A stretch of DNA of 40,521 bases from a virus: IMG/VR virus record IMGVR_UViG_3300042691_022286, positions 1 to 40,521 of that record; one strand, given 5' to 3'. This document shows positions 1 through 8,867 of the stretch, in pieces (position 1 is the first letter of the stretch; each line of letters starts with the position of its first letter). The position numbers and the translations under genes were made by a program. The notes beneath the pieces are model-generated. The model had not been told where the DNA came from. It was given only the letters and a program-made list of their open reading frames with translations, and searched no databases.

Positions 1-1
1 T

Positions 2-646
2 GATTTGATGAGCAAAAAAACCAAGGAATGGTGGGGTATTGAGATTGAAACTGTTTTCAAAACATATAAAGGCGGCTTTGAGGGTCTTGAGGGGGAATGT
101 ATCCGCCGCAAACAACTTCCAAGCCTTGCTTATGGATATAAGGCTTGTTCAATGAAATACAAACAGGAACCGCAGCGAAAAAGAATTAGGGTATGGATGG
201 ACGAAAACAGTCATAAAGAGGTAATTCAATCTGTTGGATATGATTTTGGCGAGGGTCACAGGGCAACATACATTGCAAGCAATGATCTTGGAAAGGGAAG
301 GACGGCATTTAATTGGTTTCCGCTCATTGAATGGAAGTGGGGCAGGAAAGAGTGCATTGAAAAAATCATGCAACATGGAATTCCATTGCCGGGAAAGTCA
401 TCTTGTTTCTTTTGCCCCGCTATGAAAAATAGTGAGATTTTGCGCCTGCGGAAAGAACACCCAGAATATTTTGAGCGGGCAATTGAAATAGAAAAAAATC
501 TTAAAATTGATGGTCCCAAAAAAGGATTGAGTTTTGGAGTTAAGTGGAGTGATATTGTTCAAGCCGACGATGAACAATTGAAATTATTTGATTGGCTGGA
601 TAAGCATGACCCGCATCCTATACCTTGTGGGTGCTACGATGGATAA
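2..646 (+). CDS. PAPS reductase-like phage protein, 5' end cut off by window
   Basis: The reading frame is open to the left edge, so the N-terminal part is missing; the TTG/ATG codons at 5 and 8 are probably internal. The visible part has the C-terminal signature of phage phosphoadenosine-phosphosulfate reductase-like proteins: W-K-W-G followed by a Cys pair in KSSCFFCPAMK and then a helix (RLRKEHPEYFERAIEIE). The nucleotide-binding SGGKDS loop of the family would lie upstream and cannot be checked. The family belongs to the adenine-nucleotide alpha-hydrolase (PP-loop) fold; in phages its substrate is usually unknown. A second, complete PP-loop gene lies at 31547. The next gene overlaps its stop by 8 bases. 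Confidence 0.72.
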   Translation, partial: DLMSKKTKEWWGIEIETVFKTYKGGFEGLEGECIRRKQLPSLAYGYKACSMKYKQEPQRKRIRVWMDENSHKEVIQSVGYDFGEGHRATYIASNDLGKGRTAFNWFPLIEWKWGRKECIEKIMQHGIPLPGKSSCFFCPAMKNSEILRLRKEHPEYFERAIEIEKNLKIDGPKKGLSFGVKWSDIVQADDEQLKLFDWLDKHDPHPIPCGCYDG

Positions 647-830
647 AAAGACAAAACAACTTCTAAAGGAAACAAGTTCAGCTATCACGGTTGCACTTGA
701 ATGCTGGAAATCTCCAGATAGTCCAGAAGCATTTTGCTTCGCAATGAAGCATCTAATGATTTTACGAGATAGAATTAATCAGCAATCTTGCAGGCAGCAT
801 GAGAACCGTGACAAGACCCTCTCCCATTAA
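639..830 (+). CDS. small hypothetical protein (63 aa)
   Basis: The ATG at 639 overlaps the end of the preceding gene (ATGGATAA), which suggests translational coupling and decides this start over a more upstream in-frame ATG at 588. The protein is mostly helical in appearance, with two Cys in the middle part and one near the end, and a charged N-terminus (MDKKTKQLLKE). I recognise no family. The 69 bases that follow, up to the next gene, hold only a short imperfect palindrome around tcgcga and an A/T-rich leader before the ATG at 900. Confidence 0.5.
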   Translation: MDKKTKQLLKETSSAITVALECWKSPDSPEAFCFAMKHLMILRDRINQQSCRQHENRDKTLSH

Positions 831-899
831 ATTGGTGACCGGCGGGCGGCATGTTGAAAAGGGATCGCGACCCGTTCCTGCATAAAATTTTAATAATAT

Positions 900-1481
900 A
901 TGCCTAAACCAATAGAAGGATTGATACCCCCCGGAGGACATCACTACATGGAAAGTGATGTCAAGATTTCCGGAAGCAGTTTAAAGAACTTGCTGGACAA
1001 TGTAACGACTTATCGTGCGGAAAACCACATTCCGGTTGGAGATGTTGAAGGTGATGTAACTAACTACATCTGTGGTAACTGGCCACATTTCTGCCATGGT
1101 GTGGACATGGTTGTTGTAACGAGTGTTTCAACACAAACCGCATCCGGCGACTTGATGCAGGATATTGGAACCTGGGCAAGGAATATCCTCCACTCCAACA
1201 AAAGGATCAACTTGGTAAGCGATGAACTTGCGGAGGAACGGGCAAGGATTTGCCGACAATGCCCGAACAATGTGAATTGGCGCGGTGGGTGTTCATCGTG
1301 CGTTGCAGCAACAAACCGCATTTGCGCAAGCATTAGGAACGCGCGGGACACACAATCCTCACAAGTCTTGGGCGGATGCAGGCTGCTTCGGCATGACAAC
1401 AGAAGTGCAATTTTCTTTGACAAGGAATCATTGTCTGCGTCAAATGATTTGCCAGATTTTTGCTGGTTGAATACTAAATAA
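900..1481 (+). CDS. Cys-rich, zinc-ribbon-like phage protein
   Basis: The central part holds C-x2-C-x9-C-x2-C (CRQCPNN ... GGCSSC), followed by L-G-G-C and a final PDFCW. This spacing fits a structural zinc ribbon. The N-terminus (IPPGGHHY ... SLKNLLDNVTTYRAENHIP) and the closing L-P-x-x-C-W resemble a family of unknown function that I know from phage genomes near terminase and portal genes. It ends 2 bases before the portal start, so it is probably translated with it. Its role may lie in packaging or head completion, but that rests on position only. The ATG at 900 is preferred because it keeps the conserved-looking N-terminal GG-H-x-Y segment. Confidence 0.6.
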   Translation: MPKPIEGLIPPGGHHYMESDVKISGSSLKNLLDNVTTYRAENHIPVGDVEGDVTNYICGNWPHFCHGVDMVVVTSVSTQTASGDLMQDIGTWARNILHSNKRINLVSDELAEERARICRQCPNNVNWRGGCSSCVAATNRICASIRNARDTQSSQVLGGCRLLRHDNRSAIFFDKESLSASNDLPDFCWLNTK

Positions 1482-1483
1482 TT

Positions 1484-3901
1484 ATGGCAGATGTCTTAAA
1501 ACCACTACCCGCACTTGTTACCGATACTTACGCTAACAAGGCGCCACGCATTACAGACAACCAGACAAAGCCGAGGCAACTTAACTTTGATGTTGTTGAT
1601 CCGTCCCCAACGAGCAACGGGGATGTTGTTGACCCGAAGACGCTGCAAGTCCGGCGCACATTCAAGGATGCCGCGCAAGCACATTCTGCTTATCGACGCC
1701 TAAAACAACAGAATGTAGAACGAAACCGCAAAAACCAGTTGATCCAAAAGAAGCTCAACAACGAGCCTCCGTATAGTGCGAAAAAACTGGAAAGCATGGG
1801 GCAAAGCTGGAGGAGCAATCGTCCAACAGGGTTCCTGTCCACGATGATTAGTCGAATCCAGCCCCCGTTCAAGCAAGTCATTGAGCAGGCTCCTACGCTT
1901 ACCTATACAAAGTTCCCGATTGAAAGCGTGGATGCAGAACACAAAACCAAAGTGTTCCGAGAAGAGATCACAAAATGCATCCGTGGATGGAGCGGGCATG
2001 ACGACATCGTTGCCCAAGTGGTGCATGAGAATACCACATTTGGGTTCTGTGGGCTTTGTTGGGATGACCTCCGGGATTGGAAACCGGACTTCCTTCGGCA
2101 AGACTACACATTCTTTTCGATTGAGACGCCACAAGAAACCGAAGCAACTCCGATTTGGGCAAGGAAACGACGCTATCAAATTGCAGAACTTTTGCCTGTC
2201 CTTGAAGACCCGCAAATGTCTGCCATGGCGGGATGGCATATCAAGAACCTTGTAAAGGCAATCAACAATGCAATCCCTGCTGGACGCACGCTTGATGCTG
2301 ATGACGATGCCCGTCGATACGAAGACTGGATTCGCGAAGGAAGCTACGGGGCAAGCTACGAAAACGATGCAAAGTATGTTGAGCTTGGAGAGCTTTTGGT
2401 GCGCGAACCGCACGGCAAGATAAGCCGGTTCCTGTTTGACGACAAGAGCGGCGACGAGATTTGCACGCAGCTTGACCGCTACAACCGCATGAGTGAATGC
2501 TTGGCATTGTTCAGCGTTGAGATTGGAAGCGGCAATTTGATGTCGAGCAGGGGGGCTGGGCGCGACCTTTACAACACGCACATCGCAGTTGAGAAGGCAC
2601 GCAATCTGATTGTGGACAACTCCTATCTTTCGGGAATGTTGCTCCTCAAGAAAGGTCCGAATGCAAAAGCCGGGGCAGCCCCGTTGACTGTCCACCACCC
2701 TGTTGCCTATGTCGCGGAGGGATATGAGGTCATCCCGCAAAACCTTCCCGCCAATGTGCAAGACTTCTTGAATCTTGATCGTTTCATCTCCGGTCTTGCG
2801 GAAATCCAGATTGGAACATTCTTGCCGAGTTCCGCACTTGGAATGCGCGACCAAAAGGTTACTGCGTCCGAAATCAATCGTGTTGCCGCTATTGAAAATC
2901 AAATCCGAGAAGGAATCTTGATGCGGTTCACGAAACAATACAGCAATGCCGTGGAAAGGATGCAGCGCGGAATTTGCCACCCGGAACATATCAAGGCAGC
3001 TTCCGAACTAAAGACCAAATTGGATATAGCCCGACAAATTGTTCCCAACGCAGTATGGGCGCGTGCAGATGTTGTTGATGCATTTGACCGCAGCGTCATG
3101 GAACTTCCGTCTTTCCTTGTTCCATTCCAAGTTCCCAACCATTTGGACGAAGACGCAATTGCCTGCGTTTTGAACATGCTTGAAAGGAATGTTCCCCCTT
3201 CGGACATCCTTCTTATGGCATATAGCCCAGCAGAAGAGTTGTTGCCGGATACCCAAGCCCAGAACGAACAGATTCTGGACATGATGATCCAGCGATACAT
3301 GGGCAATCCCAATGTCAACCAGGATGAGTTGCTGAAACTCGACTGGAGCAGGAAGCTTGGCGAGAGCATTGCCAATGCAGTTATCCTTCCGAAGGAACAA
3401 GTGGAATCGCTCGCAATTGAAGCAACGCGCCAACAGATCATCGAACTGCAATCCATCATTGCTGGTCAAGAAGTCCCCGTTTCGCCCCGCGACAACGATA
3501 TTGTGCATTTGAATGTCATGGCGCAAAAGCTCATGCCGCTCATAGAAAACGCCCCGGCTGGTTCCCTGCCTCCGGAAATGGTGCAGCCCCTCAACAAGGC
3601 GTTGGAGCATTTTATGGGTCATATCATGCAGGCACAGGCGAAGGGCGTGGATTCAAAGCAAGTTTCGGAATTCCGTTCTGCGGCCGAGAGGGCATTTGCA
3701 CATTTGACCTCTGGGCAGGGAGTGGCGCCACATCCGGCATTGCAACCAGCGGCAGCGCCACCGGCAATGGGTGGATCGCGGGCGGGAAGGGTGAGCCTTG
3801 GACAATCACGCGAAGCCGGCCAAGCCGCAGACGAAATCCCCACACAATTCGGAATGGTGAATGAAGTTGCCAATCCCCCCAAGCCCCCTACTGCCGGATA
3901 A
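1484..3901 (+). CDS. portal (head-tail connector) protein
   Basis: This 805-residue protein would form the dodecameric ring at the head vertex through which DNA is packaged and ejected. Supporting features: an N-terminal helical clip with W-R-S-N-R-P; the segment ENTTFGFCGLCWDD, matching the thumb region in which portals read (T/V)-x-G-x-G; an aromatic W-A-R-K-R-R-Y segment; and a late core segment with LGMRDQKVTASEINRVAAIE, close to the TA-(T/S)-E-(I/V)-x-R signature of podovirus portals. The C-terminal ~80 residues are Ala/Pro/Gly-rich and probably disordered. It is longer than T7 gp8 (536 aa) and nearer P22 gp1 in size. Position before a scaffold and capsid gene supports the call. The A/T-rich leader aaataatt precedes the ATG; no Shine-Dalgarno is visible. 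Confidence 0.82.
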   Translation: MADVLKPLPALVTDTYANKAPRITDNQTKPRQLNFDVVDPSPTSNGDVVDPKTLQVRRTFKDAAQAHSAYRRLKQQNVERNRKNQLIQKKLNNEPPYSAKKLESMGQSWRSNRPTGFLSTMISRIQPPFKQVIEQAPTLTYTKFPIESVDAEHKTKVFREEITKCIRGWSGHDDIVAQVVHENTTFGFCGLCWDDLRDWKPDFLRQDYTFFSIETPQETEATPIWARKRRYQIAELLPVLEDPQMSAMAGWHIKNLVKAINNAIPAGRTLDADDDARRYEDWIREGSYGASYENDAKYVELGELLVREPHGKISRFLFDDKSGDEICTQLDRYNRMSECLALFSVEIGSGNLMSSRGAGRDLYNTHIAVEKARNLIVDNSYLSGMLLLKKGPNAKAGAAPLTVHHPVAYVAEGYEVIPQNLPANVQDFLNLDRFISGLAEIQIGTFLPSSALGMRDQKVTASEINRVAAIENQIREGILMRFTKQYSNAVERMQRGICHPEHIKAASELKTKLDIARQIVPNAVWARADVVDAFDRSVMELPSFLVPFQVPNHLDEDAIACVLNMLERNVPPSDILLMAYSPAEELLPDTQAQNEQILDMMIQRYMGNPNVNQDELLKLDWSRKLGESIANAVILPKEQVESLAIEATRQQIIELQSIIAGQEVPVSPRDNDIVHLNVMAQKLMPLIENAPAGSLPPEMVQPLNKALEHFMGHIMQAQAKGVDSKQVSEFRSAAERAFAHLTSGQGVAPHPALQPAAAPPAMGGSRAGRVSLGQSREAGQAADEIPTQFGMVNEVANPPKPPTAG

Positions 3902-3941
3902 AACAGTTGCACAACAAACAAAACCAAATATAAATAAAAAT

Positions 3942-4208
3942 ATGGGTGGATCAAATACGAGAACCAAACAACCTCCTGTTGCATACAGGGAAGAGGGACA
4001 ACCCCCTGTTTCCGCGCAAGAAGAAGCAACGATTGAAAAGTTGCTTGCACAAGGTATGAGTGGTCCCGCCGACCAGTCTGCTGCAAAATACGGCAACATG
4101 GCTATGTCTGCATTCAGCCAGCTTCGCAGCAAGGCTTCGGAATTGAGTCCCAACCTATTCGGGCGCGATGTTTCCGCTCCGGCTGCTGATGAATCAAAAA
4201 ATAAATAA
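3942..4208 (+). CDS. small MGG-family protein (88 aa)
   Basis: The start at 3942 is chosen because it follows an A-rich leader (ataaataaaaat) and gives an N-terminus MGGSNTRTKQ like those of five other genes in the window; an in-frame ATG at 3861 would overlap the portal gene by 41 bases. The rest is polar and Gln/Ser/Ala-rich, with a probable helix around EEATIEKLLAQG, and lacks Cys. It sits between portal and scaffold, where small head-completion or minor virion proteins are common. No family is recognised and the function is unknown. Confidence 0.62.
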   Translation: MGGSNTRTKQPPVAYREEGQPPVSAQEEATIEKLLAQGMSGPADQSAAKYGNMAMSAFSQLRSKASELSPNLFGRDVSAPAADESKNK

Positions 4209-4211
4209 CAA

Positions 4212-4451
4212 ATGAATTGGAAGAGTGAAGACTCTGCCCAGTTTAGGGACTACTTGCAAAAAAGTGGATTTAAGCTAAAGGCATATCTGCAATCACGAAT
4301 CCCTACTTGTGATGGCAAAACAATTGAAGAAGTTGCATTGCAAGCGAAATACAAAGAAGGATTCGAGAAAGTTTTGAAAGAAATAGATGATATGATTTCT
4401 TTCAATGAAAATGCAGATGATAGCTCTAATGGCAATTTCACAACCATGTAA
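4212..4451 (+). CDS. small hypothetical protein between portal and scaffold (79 aa)
   Basis: The gene starts 3 bases after the preceding stop and ends 2 bases before the next gene, so it sits tightly in the morphogenesis operon. The protein looks helical: AQFRDYLQKSGFKLKAYLQSRIP, then EEVALQAKYKEGFEKVLKEIDDMI, then a short disordered acidic tail. Phages often carry a small helical protein of this size here, but I cannot assign a function. Confidence 0.6.
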   Translation: MNWKSEDSAQFRDYLQKSGFKLKAYLQSRIPTCDGKTIEEVALQAKYKEGFEKVLKEIDDMISFNENADDSSNGNFTTM

Positions 4452-4453
4452 TT

Positions 4454-4879
4454 ATGGGAGGACATTCAACAAACAAGTATCCAGTTGTCCCAGCTAAAGA
4501 TTTAGGACTTGATGAATACTTCAAATCAAATCCAAATGTTGCTGGAATGGCATGGGGTGGCGGGTTGAATGGAAGTAATCCAAATGAACCGAGAGTTGTA
4601 GCAGTAAATGAATATAGTCCTAATCTTAAAACTCCAGAAGCAAAACAAAGCCTAATTCAAAATGAAAGAATTAGGCATAAAATGGATGAAGATAAATGGA
4701 AGGCATCATTCTCCATTACTCCAGAACAATCAGAATGGGCGAAGTCGCTTGGATCTTATGCAAATAATCCAGAAATGTTAAAACAAACTATTGCAGCAAG
4801 GCTTGCTGTTGGCGATTATGTTCCATCACCGACTAAAGAACAGGTTAAATCTGCAATGCAGTTTAATGAGGTAAAATAA
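4454..4879 (+). CDS. MGG-family hypothetical virion-region protein (141 aa)
   Basis: The protein begins MGGHSTNKYP, sharing the Met-Gly-Gly start of five other genes. Its middle has the segment VVAVNEYSPNLKTPEAKQSL followed by NERIRH, an arrangement (N-x-Y/F-S ... then N-E-x-x-R) that I have seen in unassigned phage proteins. A Gly-rich turn (AWGGGLNG) precedes it. There are no Cys and no membrane segment. It lies between portal and scaffold, so a structural or assembly role is the best guess, made from context alone. Confidence 0.6.
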   Translation: MGGHSTNKYPVVPAKDLGLDEYFKSNPNVAGMAWGGGLNGSNPNEPRVVAVNEYSPNLKTPEAKQSLIQNERIRHKMDEDKWKASFSITPEQSEWAKSLGSYANNPEMLKQTIAARLAVGDYVPSPTKEQVKSAMQFNEVK

Positions 4880-4882
4880 ATT

Positions 4883-5152
4883 ATGGCGGCAACCATTAAA
4901 AAACGCTTTACAAAGATTGTAGTGAATAAGGCTACTGGTCGCACTCGCACAATCAAGTATGGTCAGGCAGGGAAAGCAAAAGATGGCAAGGATCGCATTC
5001 GACCGGGGACAGCGCATGGTGACAGCTATTGCGCTAGAAGCCTTGGCATAAAGAAAAGACTTTCAAAAAGCAAGCAAAACGACAAGAACAGTCCTAACAA
5101 CTTAAGTCGGAAACGCTGGAGATGCCGTGGAGCCAAATCCATGAAAAAATAA
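4883..5152 (+). CDS. small basic phage protein with GDSYCARS / NSPNNLSRKRW motif
   Basis: The 89-residue protein is strongly basic, with a beta-like N-terminal half (KIVVNKATGRTRTIKYGQAG). It carries two motifs that recur together in short phage proteins: G-D-S-Y-C-A-R-S followed by N-S-P-N-N-L-S-R-K-R-W-R-C-x-G. The two Cys are held apart by a Lys-rich linker. The motif pair is conserved in many phage genomes, but its role is not known to me; nucleic-acid binding would fit the charge. It starts 3 bases after the preceding stop, with the leader aaaataaatt. Confidence 0.65.
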   Translation: MAATIKKRFTKIVVNKATGRTRTIKYGQAGKAKDGKDRIRPGTAHGDSYCARSLGIKKRLSKSKQNDKNSPNNLSRKRWRCRGAKSMKK

Positions 5153-5198
5153 TAACACAATAAATTTAGTTAACCCAACCAACCAAACAAAAATAAAT

Positions 5199-6488
5199 AT
5201 GGCAGACACAGACGAAAACATTGTCGAATCCGATGTTACTGGATTCGGGAACCCGAGCCTTGATTCGGATAAAATTGATGACTCGACAGAGGATCAAATC
5301 GACAACTTGCTTGATGAGGTCATTAAGCAACAAGAAGGAGATACCAATGAAACAAGCAATACAACAGACAGCACAGGCACTACGGACGATCTACTACAAG
5401 ATCATGTGGAACCTCCTGTGGAAACACAAAGTGAGAGAGCAACTGGCGAGGGTCAAGTTGATACTAAACCCGCAGAACCAGCAAAGCCAGAGCTTGAAAT
5501 CGATCCGGAAATCGCAGCAATTGAGCAACCGCGCAACCTCTCTGAAAAAAACCAAAGCAACTGGCGGAAGCTCCAAGAAACGGCAAGCATCTACAAAAAG
5601 CAAGCCGAAGAAGCAGAGCAACTCCGACAAAAAATTGCACAGCTTGAGCAAAGCCCAGCACAAGTCCCGCAAGACTACGAGGATCTAAAGAAGTTCCGCC
5701 AGATATTTGACATCAAGAACGATCCGGAGTTCCAGTCAAAATACTCCAGACCGATTGAGACTGCCAAGAACAACATCTATGGCATCCTTCGCAAGCATGG
5801 TGCATCCGAGGATGTGATTACCAGCATTGAGAAGGCTGGAGGACCGGACAAGATTAGCGACGAGTTCTGGAGGAATCCGGCATTCCAAAGCCTTCCTTTT
5901 ACGGATGCCGAAAAACTCAAGCGAAACCTTGTTGATGTTTCGGATTTGCGGGACAAACAGGAATCCGAGATACAATACGCCGCAGAAAACGCTGATAAAA
6001 TTCTGCAAGAACGTGAGCTTGAAAAAGGTCAATGGTATGAGAGGACAGTCACAGAGATTGATCAAGAACTTGACAGTCTGACGAAGGATTTGCCCTGGGC
6101 AAGGTTTGCAGATGTTCCGCAGAATGCGACACCGGAGCAAGTCCAGCAAATTGAGGCGCACAACTCTCGCGTTTCAGAGCTTGCCACCAAATTTGAGGCT
6201 GCTCTTTGGCCTACAACCGCCAAGGATCGCACAAACATTGCTGCCGCCGCTGTGTTTAGCCATGTGCTTTCCGACCAGCTACGGACAGAGCAAACGCAAA
6301 AGAACGCACTTCTGGATCAAGTCAAGAAGCTGACTGCCGAGAATAATGCTTTGAAAGCATCAGGCAAGATGCCCAGGCAGTCGATCTCCAATCAAGCTGT
6401 CAACAAGCCTTCAAGTGTAAATGAACGCATCAAGATGAATGCCTCAGATGCCATCGACCTTGGTCTTGATGAAGCTCTTGGTGGATAA
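5199..6488 (+). CDS. capsid scaffolding protein (candidate)
   Basis: This 429-residue protein has the profile of a podovirus scaffold: an acidic, Asp/Glu/Thr-rich disordered N-terminal ~100 residues; a coiled-coil stretch from about residue 110 (QSNWRKLQETASIYKKQAEEAEQL); helical segments through the middle; another coil near QKNALLDQVKKLTAENNALKA; and a short basic/polar tail. There is no Cys. Scaffolds diverge fast and share little sequence, so the call rests on composition and on position after the portal. Unusually, the capsid gene does not follow directly: a five-gene cassette and a non-coding region intervene. The stop codon is part of a hairpin. Confidence 0.68.
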   Translation: MADTDENIVESDVTGFGNPSLDSDKIDDSTEDQIDNLLDEVIKQQEGDTNETSNTTDSTGTTDDLLQDHVEPPVETQSERATGEGQVDTKPAEPAKPELEIDPEIAAIEQPRNLSEKNQSNWRKLQETASIYKKQAEEAEQLRQKIAQLEQSPAQVPQDYEDLKKFRQIFDIKNDPEFQSKYSRPIETAKNNIYGILRKHGASEDVITSIEKAGGPDKISDEFWRNPAFQSLPFTDAEKLKRNLVDVSDLRDKQESEIQYAAENADKILQERELEKGQWYERTVTEIDQELDSLTKDLPWARFADVPQNATPEQVQQIEAHNSRVSELATKFEAALWPTTAKDRTNIAAAAVFSHVLSDQLRTEQTQKNALLDQVKKLTAENNALKASGKMPRQSISNQAVNKPSSVNERIKMNASDAIDLGLDEALGG

Positions 6489-6508
6489 GTATCAATATAC
6501 GATACTTA
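6486..6508 (+). promoter_or_regulatory. perfect 8-bp hairpin over the scaffold stop codon
   Basis: taagtatc (6486-6493) and gatactta (6501-6508) form a perfect stem with a 7-base loop; the first three stem bases are the scaffold TAA stop. No T-run follows, so it is not a classic terminator; it could slow transcription, stabilise the 3' end or mark an RNA-processing site. The next 69 bases, before the glycosyltransferase gene, are very A/T-rich and may hold a promoter (gatataac, cataat), but no convincing -35 is seen. Confidence 0.45.
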
Positions 6509-6577
6509 TACATAAATATATGCAACTATATCCTAAAGTTAGTATGTTTTGATATAACTTCATAATAAATACAACAT

Positions 6578-7570
6578 ATGGAAGTTAAAGTATCTCCAGA
6601 CGAGAAGATTACAATGAATGCACTTGACTCTGCCGACCCGTTTGCGAGGAACGGAAGGTTGAGCCAACCATTAAAACAAAATGTTGCAAGGGTTCCAAAG
6701 CGGGATTTCTCACATTACGACGAACCCGTTGAAAAAAAGGTTCAAAAAATTGAAGCTGAAGAAGAAAAACCAGAAATGAAACAACAAAAGCGCGGCAGGA
6801 AACCAAAGGAAGAGTCAAAAAAAGAGGATGATTTTGTTAATCCAATCATTGAATCACGAACTGGAGAGGGATTGCCGTCATATCGTTGTGAGTTTGCTGG
6901 AAGGGATATTTTTGTGGGCTTCCCTTGCTACAAAACAACCAATCCAGTAACCGCATTTGCCTTAATTGCCATGGCACTTGACTTCGGAAAGGACAAAATC
7001 CGCTTCGATATGTCAATTGGAGATGCGATGATATACCATTCTCGCAATAAAATCGCGCAAAAGTTCCTTGAAACTGATGCCAAGTGGCTTTTGATGATTG
7101 ATGACGACATTATTCCGTGCATTGGCCGTCCAAATTGGATGAAATCCACGGTTGCAAGCGCGAGAAACATGCCGGATGCACCGCTTCAGCGACATGTGCT
7201 GCAAAGACTGATTGGTGCGAACAAAACTTTGATTGGAGGAGCATATTTTGGTAGGCAAGAGGGCGCCCCGCTGATGTGTTCTGATCGCACATTGGAACCA
7301 AAAGCCAGAGCATACCAAGACGAGGTGGCTCCTGTGGATTGGGTGGCTACAGGGTGTATGCTTGTCCATCGAAGGGTCTTTCAGGACATTGAAAATAAGT
7401 ATCCAGAGCTAAAATCGCCAATCGCGAATGGCGCATTTGACTTTTTTCATCCTATCAATTCGGTAACCGGGGAAGATGTGTCATTCTGCAAGCGTGCAAA
7501 GGAAGCCGGACACCAGCCACACATTGATCTTGGTCTTCCAGTCTTCCACGTGGGATTCAAGACATACTGA
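6578..7570 (+). CDS. GT-A fold glycosyltransferase-like protein
   Basis: The N-terminal ~95 residues are charged and low-complexity (Lys/Glu-rich). The remaining ~235 residues look like a GT-A glycosyltransferase: FVGFPCYKTT strand, helix, then L-L-M-I-D-D-D at 175-177, the metal and nucleotide-sugar binding motif; V-D-W-V-A-T-G-C-M-L-V-H-R-R-V-F, as in GT2-type enzymes; GEDVSFCKRAKEAGH, carrying the likely catalytic acidic residue; and a closing H-V-G-F. It would move a sugar from a nucleotide donor to an unknown acceptor. It is the first gene of a cassette between scaffold and capsid. The charged N-terminal extension is unusual for a plain GT2 enzyme and may tether it to another protein. 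Confidence 0.72.
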   Translation: MEVKVSPDEKITMNALDSADPFARNGRLSQPLKQNVARVPKRDFSHYDEPVEKKVQKIEAEEEKPEMKQQKRGRKPKEESKKEDDFVNPIIESRTGEGLPSYRCEFAGRDIFVGFPCYKTTNPVTAFALIAMALDFGKDKIRFDMSIGDAMIYHSRNKIAQKFLETDAKWLLMIDDDIIPCIGRPNWMKSTVASARNMPDAPLQRHVLQRLIGANKTLIGGAYFGRQEGAPLMCSDRTLEPKARAYQDEVAPVDWVATGCMLVHRRVFQDIENKYPELKSPIANGAFDFFHPINSVTGEDVSFCKRAKEAGHQPHIDLGLPVFHVGFKTY

Positions 7571-7572
7571 AT

Positions 7573-8136
7573 ATGAAAAACATCTACGCATTTTACACAA
7601 GCATCCAGCTTGCAGACCAAAACGAAGAGTTTGCTTGTTCAAATTGGTGGAAAACATCTTGGGAAAATCTTGGCTGGAAGGCAACAATGCTAAACCGCTC
7701 GCATGCACAGGGTTCACACTTATACAACAAGATTGCCTCAAAGATGATGAATGCCACTTCAAAGCTTTCGCAAGAACGCAGGAGCGAAGTTGACTGGCTA
7801 ATGGCAAGGTTTTCCCGTTGGTGTGCCTTGCACGCAGCCGGAGGTGGATGGATGAGTGATTATGATGTTTTTAACCATAATTTTACTGTAGAGAAGGCAG
7901 ATGAGATTGAGCAAAAGCAAAGCTTGTATGTCTGTGGTGAGCCTGCATATCTATTTTACGCAACCCGCGATATGTGTTCTGCTGCGATTATGAAATTTAT
8001 CAATCAGGACATTTTTGATTTGACGGAAAAATCCATGGTAAATTCGGTAGATAAAGATTTGCCTGCAAAACTGGTAAAACATTGCCATTCTAATGGAAAA
8101 AAGAAAAGATCTGAAATAATGCAGGGACTCGCGTGA
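7573..8136 (+). CDS. GT32-like glycosyltransferase (DXD sugar-binding protein)
   Basis: The segment ARFSRWCALHAAGGGWMSDYDV ends with D96-Y-D98. It matches the GT32 / glycosyltransferase sugar-binding region in which a helix ending in (A/L)-x-x-x-G-G-x-Y/W-x-D-x-D binds metal and nucleotide sugar. The protein (187 aa) is shorter than typical GT32 enzymes and lacks an obvious membrane anchor. It starts 2 bases after the preceding gene, and its stop overlaps the next start as GTGA, so the cassette is translationally coupled. Confidence 0.66.
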   Translation: MKNIYAFYTSIQLADQNEEFACSNWWKTSWENLGWKATMLNRSHAQGSHLYNKIASKMMNATSKLSQERRSEVDWLMARFSRWCALHAAGGGWMSDYDVFNHNFTVEKADEIEQKQSLYVCGEPAYLFYATRDMCSAAIMKFINQDIFDLTEKSMVNSVDKDLPAKLVKHCHSNGKKKRSEIMQGLA

Positions 8137-8867
8137 ACAGCCCGTTCTACAAAAAAACAACTTTTCTACATACTGGTCACATTGGTGACATTATTGCGTT
8201 TCTTCCAATTTATTATGGCATGGAAGGAACGCACCTAGTCATAAAAGATGGAGATTCATGGATGGCACCCATGAAGGGGTTCAAATACAATTCTCTGAAA
8301 CCACTTCTCATAAACCAAGGCATTAATGTATCGTTTAATGATACAAGTGTCGTTGATTATGATATGACGCATTGGAGGGAATGTTATGAACACCATATTA
8401 GCCTGCTCGACTCACAGGCAAGATTTGTAAACTTTGTTCCAAGGAATACTGGTCATGTTAAAATAACAGAGCCTTGGATAAAGGTTGACCAGGATAGCAA
8501 TATTCTTGGCAAAATTGTATTCAATAGATCTCACAGATACAGGAATCCAGCATTCAACTGGAGAAGGATATATGACGCATATCACAAAAATGCTGTTTTC
8601 ATTGGGACAGAAGAAGAATACAGGGATTTCTGCAATGTTGTAGGTCCAATATCATACTATCCTACAGCAGATTGCTTGGAGGTTGCCATGGCAATAAGTG
8701 CTTGTTCACTATTCGTAGGGAATCAATCTTCTGCCTGCTGGATTGCGATGGCAATGATGAAGCCGCTTATACAAGAGGTTTATACTCCAACCCCAAACAG
8801 CATAATCAAATACAACGGGGCAATCTATGCATTTGATGACAAAATTAAATTGATTGACTTAAAATGA
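8133..8867 (+). CDS. GT9/GT-B-like (heptosyltransferase-like) protein
   Basis: The start is a GTG at 8133 inside the GTGA overlap with the preceding gene. The N-terminus FLHTGHIGDIIAFLP matches the first loop of ADP-heptose:LPS heptosyltransferase-like GT-B proteins (G-D-x-I/V-x-x-x-P). The C-terminal part CSLFVGNQSSACWIAMAMMKP resembles their donor-binding loop (V-G-N-x-S-x-x-x-x-x-A-A-x-x-x-P). At 244 residues it is shorter than bacterial heptosyltransferases (about 320-350), so one or both Rossmann domains are trimmed. A role in moving a sugar onto a surface glycan or a phage component is inferred from motif and context. Confidence 0.6.
   Translation: MNSPFYKKTTFLHTGHIGDIIAFLPIYYGMEGTHLVIKDGDSWMAPMKGFKYNSLKPLLINQGINVSFNDTSVVDYDMTHWRECYEHHISLLDSQARFVNFVPRNTGHVKITEPWIKVDQDSNILGKIVFNRSHRYRNPAFNWRRIYDAYHKNAVFIGTEEEYRDFCNVVGPISYYPTADCLEVAMAISACSLFVGNQSSACWIAMAMMKPLIQEVYTPTPNSIIKYNGAIYAFDDKIKLIDLK

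Noticed and set aside
1700-2989. 429-residue minus-strand ORF opposite the portal gene
   Set aside because: Shadow of the portal reading frame; composition (many Cys, Arg, His) is unlike a real protein and there is no promoter or start signal.
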